DNA of 64,000 bases from positions 62,001 to 126,000 of the forward strand of contig NZ_JGZP01000011.1 of NCBI RefSeq assembly GCF_000741785.1, in the 5' to 3' direction. The notes under the pieces are model-generated. The model ran no database searches. It saw nothing but the letters and a program-made list of their open reading frames with translations, and had not been told where the DNA came from. This DNA is from Bifidobacterium stellenboschense (GTDB taxonomy: Bacteria > Actinomycetota > Actinomycetes > Actinomycetales > Bifidobacteriaceae). The position numbers and the translations under genes are program-made. Shown here one piece after another: positions 1 to 6,414 of the stretch (positions are counted from its first letter, which is position 1; every line of letters starts with the position of its first letter).

Positions 1-189
1 ACCGCGCGCGGCACGATCTCGTTCACCCACGTCACGGACGACGAGATCGACGCGATGTTCGACGAGGATCCGTCCGGAGCGGACGAGCCGACGGAACCGC
101 CTGTAGGAGAGCACGACGGGCACGGCTGGCGGGTCAAGCTCGCGCAGCTGCTCGTCCGTCTCGCCGACCATATACGGGGCGGTCAGTAG
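1..189 (+). CDS. 3' end of a protein of unknown function (partial)
   Basis: Frame 1 is open from the first base to a TAG at 187-189, giving 62 C-terminal residues. They begin TARGTISFTHVTDDEIDAMF, continue with an acidic stretch, and end with an amphipathic segment (WRVKLAQLLVRLADHIRGGQ). The composition is protein-like and the start lies outside the window. I do not recognise the family. Its position at the far side of an integrase-bearing element suggests a phage or element protein, but that is inference. The minus strand is also open here, so the coding strand is not certain. Confidence 0.5.
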   Translation, partial: TARGTISFTHVTDDEIDAMFDEDPSGADEPTEPPVGEHDGHGWRVKLAQLLVRLADHIRGGQ

Positions 190-512
190 GGCGAGACGGC
201 GCAACGCCCAGTGGTCGCAGCGGACCACGAACGTCCCGCGCCCGGTGGAGACGCGCAGCGGACGGAACACGCCCCGCGGGTCCGAACATTCCGGGCCGAG
301 CGAGATGGAGGCTCCGCGCGTTGACGAGGGACTACGAGGACCTGCCTGAGGGCCAGACGGTGGATCTGACCACGGTGAAGGAGCGGGCCGAAGCTCTGCT
401 CGCCGCCGGTCGCGCTCCGTCCTCCGCTCAAGGATCCTCGCGTGGACCGTCCGCACGCCCGCCAGCAGGAACAGCACCATCGAAATCCCGAACATGACCT
501 CGTTCGCACTCA
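190..512. other. Unresolved stretch with overlapping open frames on both strands
   Basis: No single gene is convincing. On the plus strand, frame 3 carries a protein-like segment at 330-430 (TRDYEDLPEGQTVDLTTVKE) ending at TGA near 494. It has no good start, and frame 2 looks more protein-like just upstream, as if a frameshift near 325-332 had split one ORF. On the minus strand an ATG at 513-511 overlaps the stop of the preceding gene. It opens a frame with an N-terminal membrane helix (VMFGISMVLFLLAGVRTV) that stays open to the window edge. Either reading could be right; part of the stretch may be a degraded gene. Confidence 0.4.
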
Positions 513-1061
513 TCACGCCACCCCCTTGCCGGCGAGCTGCCGTGCGATAATGAGCGCACCGCCTACGCAAAGAAGGGAGGTGATGATATGGGAAGTCCAC
601 ATCCGTTCCTCGATGCGAAGAAGCGTTTCGACGCCGCCGCCACGGCCGACGACTCGGACGAAAGGATGCGATGCCTCTGCCAAGGTCTCGCGTTCCTCGC
701 CGAGGGGTTCCATGCGAATGATGGGGCCGCGTCGAGCATCGCGTTCTCCATCGAGGAGCTTGGCGACAAGCTGAGTCGATGATCCGATTTCCTTTTTCAG
801 GCGGCGCGTGGCGTTCTCGATGCGTTCGAGGATGATCTTCATCTCCTCGTCCGAGGCGTCATGCTCCGCCAATACGTCGCGCATGGCGCTCTTGACCAGT
901 CCGAACAGCTGGGAGTGGGATTTCGTGTACTCGTCCACGCTCACGGGCTCGTCACCGCCGTCCGCGAGAGGGGCGTCCGTGCGGCGGCCGACGAAGTGTT
1001 CCAGTTCGTCGACCGCCGTGCGGATCAATTCAAGGTCCTCATGGTTAAGATTGAGCGTCAT
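513..1061 (-). CDS. Hypothetical protein with C-terminal membrane helix
   Basis: This protein has 182 residues. The ATG at 1061-1059 shares one base with the stop of the upstream HTH gene (TGATG) and follows a GGGTGGAG-type ribosome site, so the pair is translationally coupled. The N-terminal two thirds is charged and helical (about residues 5-115, coiled-coil-like spacing around EMKIILERIENATRRLKKE). The last 20 residues contain a hydrophobic helix (SHIITSLLCVGGALII). I do not recognise the family. As part of the leftward arm of the repressor switch it is probably an early or immunity-region gene of the element (inference). Confidence 0.7.
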   Translation of the reverse strand: MTLNLNHEDLELIRTAVDELEHFVGRRTDAPLADGGDEPVSVDEYTKSHSQLFGLVKSAMRDVLAEHDASDEEMKIILERIENATRRLKKEIGSSTQLVAKLLDGERDARRGPIIRMEPLGEERETLAEASHPFVRVVGRGGGVETLLRIEERMWTSHIITSLLCVGGALIIARQLAGKGVA

Positions 1062-1324
1062 CACTCCACCCCCTTGCCGGCGAGCGCGGACGACGGCTTC
1101 AACACGAACGCGTCGTCGAGTAGTTCGGATGGCTTGTAACCGGTAACTTCCGCGAATCGAGCAAGGTCGGTGATAGAGAACCTGATTTTGCCGCTGAGCC
1201 GTTTCTGGGCCATGTCGAACGTCTGGCCCGTCCTCTCCGCATACGCGGAGACCGTCATCCCCTGAGATGCGAGGACCGCACGGGCTCTTTCTCTGAAGCA
1301 CTCCTCAAGCGCGGATGTTGCCAT
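1061..1324 (-). CDS. XRE-type HTH protein
   Basis: This 87-residue protein has a central helix-turn-helix pattern: 'MTVSAYAERTGQTFDMAQKRLSG' corresponds to the two DNA-contact helices, followed by 'FSITDLARFAEVTGYKPSEL', typical of XRE/Cro proteins. It is the middle gene of a leftward three-gene unit (1596 to 513) and overlaps the next gene by one base. The unit is divergent from the XRE repressor at 1763, with palindromic operators between them. That layout is the classic cI/cro-like lysogeny switch of temperate elements, so a Cro- or excision-control role is inferred from position rather than shown. Confidence 0.75.
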   Translation of the reverse strand: MATSALEECFRERARAVLASQGMTVSAYAERTGQTFDMAQKRLSGKIRFSITDLARFAEVTGYKPSELLDDAFVLKPSSALAGKGVE

Positions 1325-1398
1325 GACATTTCCTTCCAGTTGAGATTTCGATAAGACGCGATGGGGTCGGGCGGCGGCGCTCGCCGCCCGTGGCCGGG

Positions 1399-1596
1399 TC
1401 AGGCGAGGACGCCGGCCGGGACGACCGGGACCGGCAGGCCGGTCAGCGCCCGCCAGTGGGCGGCGAGCCTCCGGCGCGTCTCCTGCGTCTCGCGCATCGC
1501 CTTCCGCAGGTACCGGTCCCAGTCGCCGGTGCTCATCCCGTCCGGCCTCGCCGTGTCCATCCAGGTCCCTGCCTTGGTCTCCGTCCTGCTGTCCAT
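1399..1596 (-). CDS. Small protein, first gene of leftward element operon
   Basis: A 65-residue protein starting at the ATG 1596-1594, which follows a good ribosome site (AGGACGGAG). A longer in-frame start at 1662 would run through the operator and is not preferred. It is rich in Arg and Glu in the middle (DWDRYLRKAMRETQETRRRL), suggesting a single amphipathic or coiled helix, and ends with a hydrophobic proline-rich tail. No family recognised. It is immediately downstream of the operator region and so is the first gene of the leftward transcript. Confidence 0.65.
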   Translation of the reverse strand: MDSRTETKAGTWMDTARPDGMSTGDWDRYLRKAMRETQETRRRLAAHWRALTGLPVPVVPAGVLA

Positions 1597-1640
1597 CTCC
1601 GTCCGTCCTTTCCGTTGCTGTCTGACGATTCTCATTATGG

Positions 1641-1696
1641 GCGTAATTACGCTCAAGGTCAATCAGATACGCCCACCGGGCGTGTCGTAATTACGC
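1641..1696. promoter_or_regulatory. Two palindromic operators of the element's repressor switch
   Basis: The intergenic region between the divergent genes at 1596 and 1763 contains GCGTAATTACGC (1641-1652, perfect palindrome) and TCGTAATTACGC (1685-1696, palindromic core CGTAATTACG). Their centres are 44 bp apart, about four helical turns. Half-site-like copies follow at 1667-1675 and 1744-1757 (TTTACGCC). Repetition of one palindrome between two divergent HTH genes is what a phage-type repressor operator looks like. That the XRE protein at 1763 binds them is inference. Confidence 0.75.
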
Positions 1697-1762
1697 CCAA
1701 TTTTCTGACCCATCGGACTTATAGGCGGATTCACGCGCGTTACGGCTTATTTACGCCATAGA

Positions 1763-2146
1763 ATGAAGAGCATGGGTAGAAACAGCATTGGAGTAAGCGG
1801 ATTCGCATTAGAAGTCAGCCGAGGCATACGAGCCCAGCTAGGCATGCGCAGAATGTCAGGACGCGATCTCGCAAAGGCCATACATAGGGGCCCCACCTAC
1901 GTCCGCGAGCGCATCAACGACGAAAAGGAATGGGCCCTCGGAGATATCGAACGTATGTGCCTGCTATGGTCACTCAAACCCTCGCAACTAATCGAGGGAG
2001 CGCCCATGGTGGATTCCACCGACACCCCAGCCGCGCTCGCCGGCGAGCGCGAGGATATCGACATCGACGCGTGGGCCGACAGGATCAGGGAAGAGGATGG
2101 GGTGCGTGCCGGAGGCAGCGCCGTTCCGACAAGCCGAATGAGATGA
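1763..2146 (+). CDS. XRE-family repressor-like protein
   Basis: A protein of 127 residues (124 from the second ATG at 1772). The HTH occupies about residues 15-70 (IRAQLGMRRMSGRDLAKAIH, then YVRERINDEKEWALGDIERM), a normal XRE arrangement. The C-terminal third is acidic (REDIDIDAWADRIREED). The base composition is visibly lower in GC than the flanking genes. It is divergent from the leftward HTH operon, with paired palindromes in between, so it is the likely maintenance repressor of the element. Neither start has a strong ribosome site; leaderless or weak translation is possible. Confidence 0.75.
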   Translation: MKSMGRNSIGVSGFALEVSRGIRAQLGMRRMSGRDLAKAIHRGPTYVRERINDEKEWALGDIERMCLLWSLKPSQLIEGAPMVDSTDTPAALAGEREDIDIDAWADRIREEDGVRAGGSAVPTSRMR

Positions 2147-2170
2147 CCACATCAAGGGAGTGAACGAAAC

Positions 2171-2226
2171 GTAGTCGCATGCATTTTTATGCATTATCGT
2201 GTAGTTGCGTGCATTAATTTGCATAA
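2171..2226 (+). repeat. 26-bp imperfect direct repeat with internal palindromes
   Basis: Copies at 2171-2196 and 2201-2226 have a 30-bp period and begin GTAGTCGCATGCATTTTTAT and GTAGTTGCGTGCATTAATTT. Each contains a TGCAT..ATGCA-type palindrome. They lie immediately upstream of the ribosome site of the ATPase at 2246. This placement fits an autoregulatory operator or a small iteron-like site. Confidence 0.7.
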
Positions 2227-2245
2227 ACAGTGCGAGGAGGTCTTC

Positions 2246-3451
2246 ATGGACAACGAAACTCGGGCCATCATGCACGGGTTGAACCCGTTCGCTCCCGGAG
2301 CGGGTCGCCCGCCCAAGGATCTCGCCGGCCGTGAGCACGAGCTTGAGATCATGGACCGCATCATCTCCAGAACGAAGGCGGGATACACCAGCCGTGGGCT
2401 CGTATACAGCGGTCTGCGTGGGATGGGCAAGACGGTTCTCCTCCTCAGGATGCGCGACATGGTCATCAATCGCGGGCTCCTCGCCATCCGCATGGAAGCC
2501 ACCACGGACTCCGGGCATGACTACGCGGCCATCTTCGAAGGCATCTCCAAGGCGGTCCTCAAACAACGCGACGAAGGATTGCGCGACAGGCTCCTCGCCG
2601 TGCTGCGGCACATCGACAGCATCTCGGCCAACATCGGCATCATTCAAGCCACACTGAAACCCGGCGCCGAGGACGAGACGCCGTCGTCGGACTCGTTCCG
2701 TCTGGAGATGATGGTTGAAGAGCTTTGCACCGAACTCAAACACGACGGGTCCGGCCTGTTCCTCTTCATCGACGAATTCCAAGAGATGCCGGCGGAGCTC
2801 ATGGGCACCATCATCGGCCTGCAGCACGCGATGGGACAGGACGGGCTGCCGTTCTACGTCATCGCCGCCGGACTACCCAACCTGCCGGGCGTGCTCACGA
2901 AATCCCGCTCCTACGCGGAACGTCTGTTCGAGTACCGGAAAATCGGCAGACTGCCGGAGAACGAAACGCGCGACTGCTACGTGAAGACGATCAGCAGGGT
3001 CAGCAGATTCGAGGACGCGGCGTTGGACCGACTCGTGGAACTGTCGCAGGGGTACCCCTATTTCATCCAGGCATACGGTTCCGCCGCGTTCGAGGCCGCG
3101 GATTCGTCCCCCATACCCCGTTCTGCGGTGGGCGCGGGAGAACCGGTCGCCCGCGCCGCCTTGGACAACGGGCTCTACGAGTCACGATGGCAAAGAGCCC
3201 GTCCATCGGAGCGTGAATATATGCGCGCCATGGCGTCGGTCGGCAAGGACACCTGCTCTTCCGCGGAAGTCGCCGAGAAGCTGCACCGTCCCGTACCCGA
3301 AGTGGCGCGCGCACGCAAGGGAATCATAGAAGCCGGTCTCGCGTATTCGCCGGAACGCGGCTTCATCGCCTTCACCGTCCCGGGCATGGCCGACTACATC
3401 CGACGCACCGGCCCTCTCTCGGAACAGACATACGACGAATCGGAGCCATGA
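2246..3451 (+). CDS. AAA-type ATPase (ORC/STAND-like) with winged-helix C-terminus
   Basis: A 401-residue protein. The ATG at 2246 follows a strong GAGGAGG site 5 bp upstream. An N-terminal 'NPFAPGAGRPPKDLAGREHE' segment leads into a P-loop (GLRGMGKTV, about residues 64-72). A Walker B is seen as LFLFIDEFQEMP (about 172-183), and there are sensor-like segments around 'FYVIAAGLPNLP'. The C-terminal 100 residues resemble a winged helix (SSAEVAEKLHRPVPEVARARKGIIEAGL). This architecture is common to mobile-element ATPases of the AAA/ORC1-like group. What it acts on is unknown. Its stop overlaps the short ORF at 3448 by 4 bp, so it is coupled to the HicB unit. Confidence 0.8.
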   Translation: MDNETRAIMHGLNPFAPGAGRPPKDLAGREHELEIMDRIISRTKAGYTSRGLVYSGLRGMGKTVLLLRMRDMVINRGLLAIRMEATTDSGHDYAAIFEGISKAVLKQRDEGLRDRLLAVLRHIDSISANIGIIQATLKPGAEDETPSSDSFRLEMMVEELCTELKHDGSGLFLFIDEFQEMPAELMGTIIGLQHAMGQDGLPFYVIAAGLPNLPGVLTKSRSYAERLFEYRKIGRLPENETRDCYVKTISRVSRFEDAALDRLVELSQGYPYFIQAYGSAAFEAADSSPIPRSAVGAGEPVARAALDNGLYESRWQRARPSEREYMRAMASVGKDTCSSAEVAEKLHRPVPEVARARKGIIEAGLAYSPERGFIAFTVPGMADYIRRTGPLSEQTYDESEP

Positions 3452-3531
3452 CCTGCAGTCCGCCTCCCGGCGAGGTCAACGAGCTCACCGCCAAGGGCAT
3501 CCTGCGATACATCGAAAGGAACATGAAATGA
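3448..3531 (+). pseudogene. 27-codon ORF resembling the C-terminus of a HicA toxin
   Basis: A short frame overlaps the ATPase stop (ATGA, 3448-3451) and the HicB start (ATGA, 3528-3531). Its product ends GEVNELTAKGILRYIERNMK, which resembles the last part of HicA-family toxins (a 'L..GT/GI LR.I' tail preceded by a proline-rich strand). The double-stranded-RNA-binding-like core with the catalytic His is absent. The simplest reading is that an upstream hicA was truncated when the ATPase gene was joined in front, leaving the tail and the intact hicB. It might instead be a real small peptide; translation is plausible because of the two overlaps. Confidence 0.5.
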
Positions 3532-3905
3532 GCGATCCCGTCAACGCCACCGCCGTCTGCCGGCGCGCGGACGGCTGGTGGGCCGTCGAAGTGCCCGAGA
3601 TTCCCGGCCTGTTCACCCAGGCGCGACGCCTCGACCAGGTCGAGGCCACGGTGCGTGACGCCGCCGACCTGCTCGGCGTCGATGTCGGCGACGTCACCAT
3701 CGACCCGCAGCTCGACGAAACCACCCAGCGCATGGTCGACGACCTGTTCGCCAAGCGCGACGCCGCCCGCAAGGCGCAGGAGGAGGCCTCGCGCCTCGCC
3801 CGCAGCACCGTCGCCACCCTGCGCGGCGAAGGACTGACCGTGCGCGACGTCGCCACCGTCACCGGCGTCAGCCTCCAACGCGTCAGCGCCCTGCAGGACG
3901 CCTGA
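3528..3905 (+). CDS. hicB: HicB-family antitoxin
   Basis: A 125-residue protein. The N-terminal half has the HicB fold signature: a strand-rich segment 'TAVCRRADGWWAVEVPEIPG' followed by 'FTQARRLDQVEATVRDAADLL'. The C-terminal part ends with an HTH-like segment (LTVRDVATVTGVSLQRVSAL) suitable for DNA binding and autoregulation. HicB normally neutralises the mRNA-cleaving toxin HicA. Here only a HicA-like tail remains upstream, so this is probably an orphan antitoxin. It is the last gene of the rightward unit starting at 2246 and is followed by a hairpin terminator. Confidence 0.75.
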   Translation: MSDPVNATAVCRRADGWWAVEVPEIPGLFTQARRLDQVEATVRDAADLLGVDVGDVTIDPQLDETTQRMVDDLFAKRDAARKAQEEASRLARSTVATLRGEGLTVRDVATVTGVSLQRVSALQDA

Positions 3906-3921
3906 CCAAGGCGAACGACGA

Positions 3922-3960
3922 GACCGCTCCCGGCTGCTCATCGGCGAGCGCCGGGGTGGT
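3922..3960 (+). terminator. GC-rich hairpin after hicB
   Basis: A CCCGGC..GCCGGG stem with partial flanking pairing (ACC/GGT) encloses TCGGCGAGCG. The same loop sequence recurs in the terminators at 5487-5521 and 7061-7098, showing a common origin of the three element terminators. Confidence 0.6.
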
Positions 3961-3962
3961 TC

Positions 3963-4286
3963 CTATTTCGAATTGCGGCCGAATAGGAAGCCGAGTGCGG
4001 TGGTGGCGATCAGCTTGAATACGTCGATTGCGCTGGAGATGGTTTCATGCCCGTATTTGGAGCCCGTCCATGTGAATTGCACGCCGGTGAAGATCGCGAC
4101 CATGAGGAGGCAGAAGGCGACGATGATGAAGGCCGTGCTGTTCTTGAAGTTCTCGACTTCCCAGTTGTGCTTGTCTTTGGGGTTGATGGGTTCCGTTTTG
4201 ATGTTGTCGTCTGCGTCGGTGGATTCATATCCCTCCGGAGGCAGATCGACGGATGCGTCGAGGGGAATGTCTTCGTTCTGATTCAT
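3963..4286 (-). CDS. Two-helix membrane protein, putative Panacea-neutralised toxin
   Basis: A 107-residue protein. The first 48 residues are acidic and polar. Two hydrophobic helices follow at about 51-70 (TAFIIVAFCLLMVAIFTGVQ) and 84-103 (SAIDVFKLIATTALGFLFG), then a short basic tail. It starts 3 bp after the stop of the Panacea-domain gene, on the same strand. In the PanAT class of toxin-antitoxin systems the Panacea domain neutralises unrelated toxins, including small membrane-disrupting proteins. Gene order, size and topology fit that scheme. Toxicity itself is inferred. Confidence 0.65.
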   Translation of the reverse strand: MNQNEDIPLDASVDLPPEGYESTDADDNIKTEPINPKDKHNWEVENFKNSTAFIIVAFCLLMVAIFTGVQFTWTGSKYGHETISSAIDVFKLIATTALGFLFGRNSK

Positions 4287-4289
4287 GTT

Positions 4290-4781
4290 TCAGATTCCCA
4301 GCTCTTCGTCGAATGTGTGGTCTTCGGCCATTGCGGTGTTGCTGATGAATGGTTTCTCGGCGGCTATGGCTTGCGACCATGCGGAACCGTTGCGGTGGGT
4401 CATGCGGGAAAGTTCTACGGCGCTTCTCCCTCCCAATGTCAGCCATACGAGGTTCAGCGCCTTGCGGAACGGTTCGCTGCTGGACTCGTCCACCGCGGTG
4501 GCGTTGCCTAGCGCATCTTGTGCGTATCGCGTGATCGGCTTGCCTCCGAAGCCTTTGAATTCGTCGTATACGCTACGGCATACGGGGCCGTAGCGCCATG
4601 GCTGGAAGGACTCGGTGAGCAGTCTCTTGCCCGTGTTTCTCTGGTACAGGCAGGTGACGTAGAAGAGGAGCTTCTGGAGCTTCATGGGGGTCACCTGAAC
4701 ATCATCGCGGAAGGCGCGACGGAGGATGCTGTTGGCGACCGTAGTCGGTGTTATGCCGGTTCCGACGATTTTCTCGGCCAT
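4290..4781 (-). CDS. panA: Panacea-domain (DUF4065/SocA-like) antitoxin
   Basis: A 163-residue protein matching the Panacea domain over almost its full length. It shows 'TTVANSILRRAF', the hallmark 'PMKLQKLLFYVTCLYQRNTG' (about residues 32-51), and 'ESFQPWRYGPVCRSVYDEFK' (about 57-76). The start at 4781 is preceded by a GGAGGA site. Panacea proteins act as antitoxins against diverse toxins and, in the SocA subgroup, as proteolytic adaptors. Here the partner is the two-helix membrane protein 3 bp downstream. It diverges from the small-peptide cassette at 4936, sharing a 150-bp promoter region. Confidence 0.85.
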   Translation of the reverse strand: MAEKIVGTGITPTTVANSILRRAFRDDVQVTPMKLQKLLFYVTCLYQRNTGKRLLTESFQPWRYGPVCRSVYDEFKGFGGKPITRYAQDALGNATAVDESSSEPFRKALNLVWLTLGGRSAVELSRMTHRNGSAWSQAIAAEKPFISNTAMAEDHTFDEELGI

Positions 4782-4849
4782 CGTTCCTCCTTTTGGCGTC
4801 CATTCAACTCTTCGGCGTGGAGACGACGGCGTGTCGTCGTTGTCCCGAC

Positions 4850-4878
4850 TTGCATATCTTTATTATCTATGTTAATAT
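4850..4878 (+). promoter_or_regulatory. Sigma-70-type promoter of cassette 1
   Basis: A -35 TTGCAT (4850-4855), 17-bp spacer and -10 TAATAT (4873-4878) precede the small-peptide gene. The surrounding GACTTGCATATCTT is repeated at the cassette 2 promoter (6412-6425). Confidence 0.75.
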
Positions 4879-4935
4879 AGTTATGTCGGCACGGAAGACC
4901 GACGCCACAACTCAAGAGCGAAAGGAGGAAGCGGG

Positions 4936-5052
4936 ATGAGCAACGACTTCATTCTCGCCGTCGCGGCCATCGGGGCCGTGATCGTCGAAGCCGCCAAACT
5001 GGCGTTCGACATCATCAAATGGCGCGACGAACGCGACAAGCCCAAGAAGTGA
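4936..5052 (+). CDS. 38-residue hydrophobic peptide, cassette 1 (type I toxin-like)
   Basis: ATG at 4936 follows a near-perfect ribosome site (AAAGGAGG). The peptide has a hydrophobic helix (FILAVAAIGAVIVEAAKLAF) followed by a strongly charged tail ending DERDKPKK. The architecture (one membrane helix plus charged tail, 30-50 residues, its own strong promoter and hairpin) is that of Fst/Ldr-type small membrane toxins or regulatory micropeptides. There is no sequence identity I can claim. An antisense RNA was not found by eye. Its counterpart in cassette 2 is at 6479. Confidence 0.65.
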   Translation: MSNDFILAVAAIGAVIVEAAKLAFDIIKWRDERDKPKK

Positions 5053-5083
5053 CAGACCGAAGTCCCGGATAGGCCTAGAATCC

Positions 5084-5097
5084 GGGGCTTCGGCCCC
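5084..5097 (+). terminator. UUCG-capped hairpin after small peptide, cassette 1
   Basis: GGGGC-TTCG-GCCCC is a very stable tetraloop hairpin. It is directly preceded by an imperfect CCGGAT..ATCCGG pairing at about 5065-5084. There is no clear T-run, so it may be an attenuator between the peptide and the next gene rather than a full terminator. Confidence 0.55.
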
Positions 5098-5118
5098 ACA
5101 ATCATCCCGCAAACCACC

Positions 5119-5283
5119 ATGAAACGCAAGACACAGGGCATCGGCGGACTCGCGTTCGCCATCATCGCGGCCGCCTGCGCCGTGGGCGGCATACAGCCGT
5201 GGATCACCGCGCTGTTCGCGGTCGCGGCCGGCCTCGACTGTCTTCATCTCGGATTCGACAACGGAGGCCGCGATGACCACTGA
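5119..5283 (+). CDS. 54-residue membrane protein, cassette 1
   Basis: ATG at 5119 (ACCACCATGAAA). The product has two hydrophobic stretches (GLAFAIIAAACAVGG and WITALFAVAAGLDCL) and a polar C-terminus (GFDNGGRDDH). Its 3' end overlaps the HTH gene at 5273 by 11 bp, with the HTH gene's ribosome site inside it. The equivalent gene in cassette 2 (6712-6861) has the same length class, the same MK(R/D)K start, the same acidic end and the same 11-bp overlap. No known family; phage-like two-helix membrane peptides such as holins are possible but unsupported. Confidence 0.6.
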   Translation: MKRKTQGIGGLAFAIIAAACAVGGIQPWITALFAVAAGLDCLHLGFDNGGRDDH

Positions 5284-5479
5284 ATACCTCGGCGTCACCG
5301 ACGTGGCGAGACGACTCGGCATCAGCACCGCCGCGGTCTCCGCCTACAAGCTGCCCGAACCGGACGCGACCATCGGCCGCACGCGCGGATGGCTGCCCGA
5401 GACGATCGACGAATGGAACCGGAACCGCCCCGGCCGCGGGGTCGGCGGCGGACGGCCGCGCAAACATCCCAGGGAATAG
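5273..5479 (+). CDS. HTH (excisionase/MerR-like) protein, cassette 1
   Basis: A 68-residue protein with a helix-turn-helix 'YLGVTDVARRLGISTAAVSA' and a DNA-wing-like segment 'RTRGWLPETIDEWNRNRPGR', ending in a basic tail (GGRPRKHP). This is typical of small AlpA/excisionase-type winged HTH proteins. The protein at 6851-7057 is nearly identical from about residue 35 onward but diverged in the recognition helix (ISTAAVSAYK versus VKNASAAGYR). That suggests two paralogues with different DNA targets. Translation is coupled to the upstream membrane peptide. Either copy could serve as recombination directionality factor for the integrase at 8401. Confidence 0.8.
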   Translation: MTTEYLGVTDVARRLGISTAAVSAYKLPEPDATIGRTRGWLPETIDEWNRNRPGRGVGGGRPRKHPRE

Positions 5480-5486
5480 ACGGAAC

Positions 5487-5521
5487 CGCCCCGGCGCCCA
5501 CGTCGGCGAGCGCCGGGGCGG
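5487..5521 (+). terminator. Terminator hairpin of cassette 1
   Basis: An 11-bp perfect stem (CCGCCCCGGCG at 5487-5497 with CGCCGGGGCGG at 5511-5521) around a loop containing TCGGCGAG. It lies between the convergent HTH and GNAT genes. There is no T-run on the plus strand. Confidence 0.65.
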
Positions 5522-5537
5522 GGAAGGAGCTTGGATG

Positions 5538-6098
5538 TCAGAAGTATGCCAACGTGCTTGCCAGGTAGGGGCCGTGTTCCTGCGGGGTGAATTCCAGGGC
5601 GAGGATGCGGTATTCCGTGTCGTCCGGGTCCGGGCCTTCGTCAGTGAAGCCGAATCTGGAGAACAGTTGCATGCTGGGCTTGTTGCGCGGGTCGACTTGG
5701 GCCAATACGAGCGGGGTGCGGTTGAAGCGCCATGCGTCGTCGCTGATGTGCATCAGGACCGCGGAGAGCATCAGGTCGCCGAGGTGGGTTCCGCGTGTTT
5801 TCAGCGCGGTGGCGATGTAGGCGATCTGATAGACGCCTTCATGTTCGGGCGTCGTCTCTACGGCCACCCCGTATTCACTGAATCCCACTACGTCGTCCTG
5901 CGACCGGTCCGCGCCGGCCACGACGAGGAGGGTACGGGTGATGTCGGACGGCTGCCTGCGCACGTTGAGGCCACGGATATAGCGTTGCGGATCCATGGCC
6001 CATTCCGGGCCTCCCGGTTCACAGCAGACGAAGCGTCTCAGCGCGAACCGGTGATCACTAGAACATTCGCGCTCAATGACGAGCTTCAACGCCGTCAT
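5538..6098 (-). CDS. GNAT-family acetyltransferase-like protein
   Basis: A 186-residue protein. The core resembles a GNAT fold: 'TRTLLVVAGADRSQDDVVGF' (strands 2-3), 'YQIAYIATALKTRGTHLGDL' (strand 4 and the acetyl-CoA loop, here R-G-T-H-L-G rather than the canonical Q/R-x-x-G-x-G/A), and 'LAQVDPRNKPSMQLFSRFGF' (strand 5 and the N-x-x-S/A-x-x-L-F-x-x-x-G-F motif). The last is highly characteristic. The substrate is unknown. The gene overlaps an upstream 62-residue protein by 26 bp. GNAT toxins in islands often pair with small upstream antitoxins, but this partner is not a recognisable antitoxin. Confidence 0.75.
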   Translation of the reverse strand: MTALKLVIERECSSDHRFALRRFVCCEPGGPEWAMDPQRYIRGLNVRRQPSDITRTLLVVAGADRSQDDVVGFSEYGVAVETTPEHEGVYQIAYIATALKTRGTHLGDLMLSAVLMHISDDAWRFNRTPLVLAQVDPRNKPSMQLFSRFGFTDEGPDPDDTEYRILALEFTPQEHGPYLASTLAYF

Positions 6099-6261
6099 GC
6101 GGATCAGCTTCCTTCGCCTTGGCCTCGGCCCGGCGGTCCATGTAATGCAGGGCGGCGCGGTGCAGCTTCATCCATTTCGCGTCCACCGCGTTGCGGGGCT
6201 TTCCGTCGGCGGGCGGCGCGTACACCGGGATGGGCTTCACGCCGGCATCGGTCATGGTCAT
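6073..6261 (-). CDS. 62-residue protein overlapping the GNAT gene
   Basis: ATG at 6261 follows AAAGGAGG. It begins MTMTDAGVKPIPVYAPPADG and has a basic helix (WMKLHRAALHYMDRRAEAKAKE). It overlaps the GNAT start by 26 bp, so the two are co-translated. No family recognised; the size, position and charged helix would suit an antitoxin or accessory peptide, which is inference only. Confidence 0.6.
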   Translation of the reverse strand: MTMTDAGVKPIPVYAPPADGKPRNAVDAKWMKLHRAALHYMDRRAEAKAKEADPHDGVEARH

Positions 6262-6414
6262 GGCCGCCTCCTTTCGATTGCGTTCGGCGGAATCTGAACA
6301 ATTTACACGACATTCCGCGATGTCGCAAAACGTCTTATCTTCGATTCTCGCGAAACCGTGGACAGAGTAGGCGGCAGGGTGCGGAGGTCTTCGGCGTGTC
6401 GCCGTCGCCACGAC

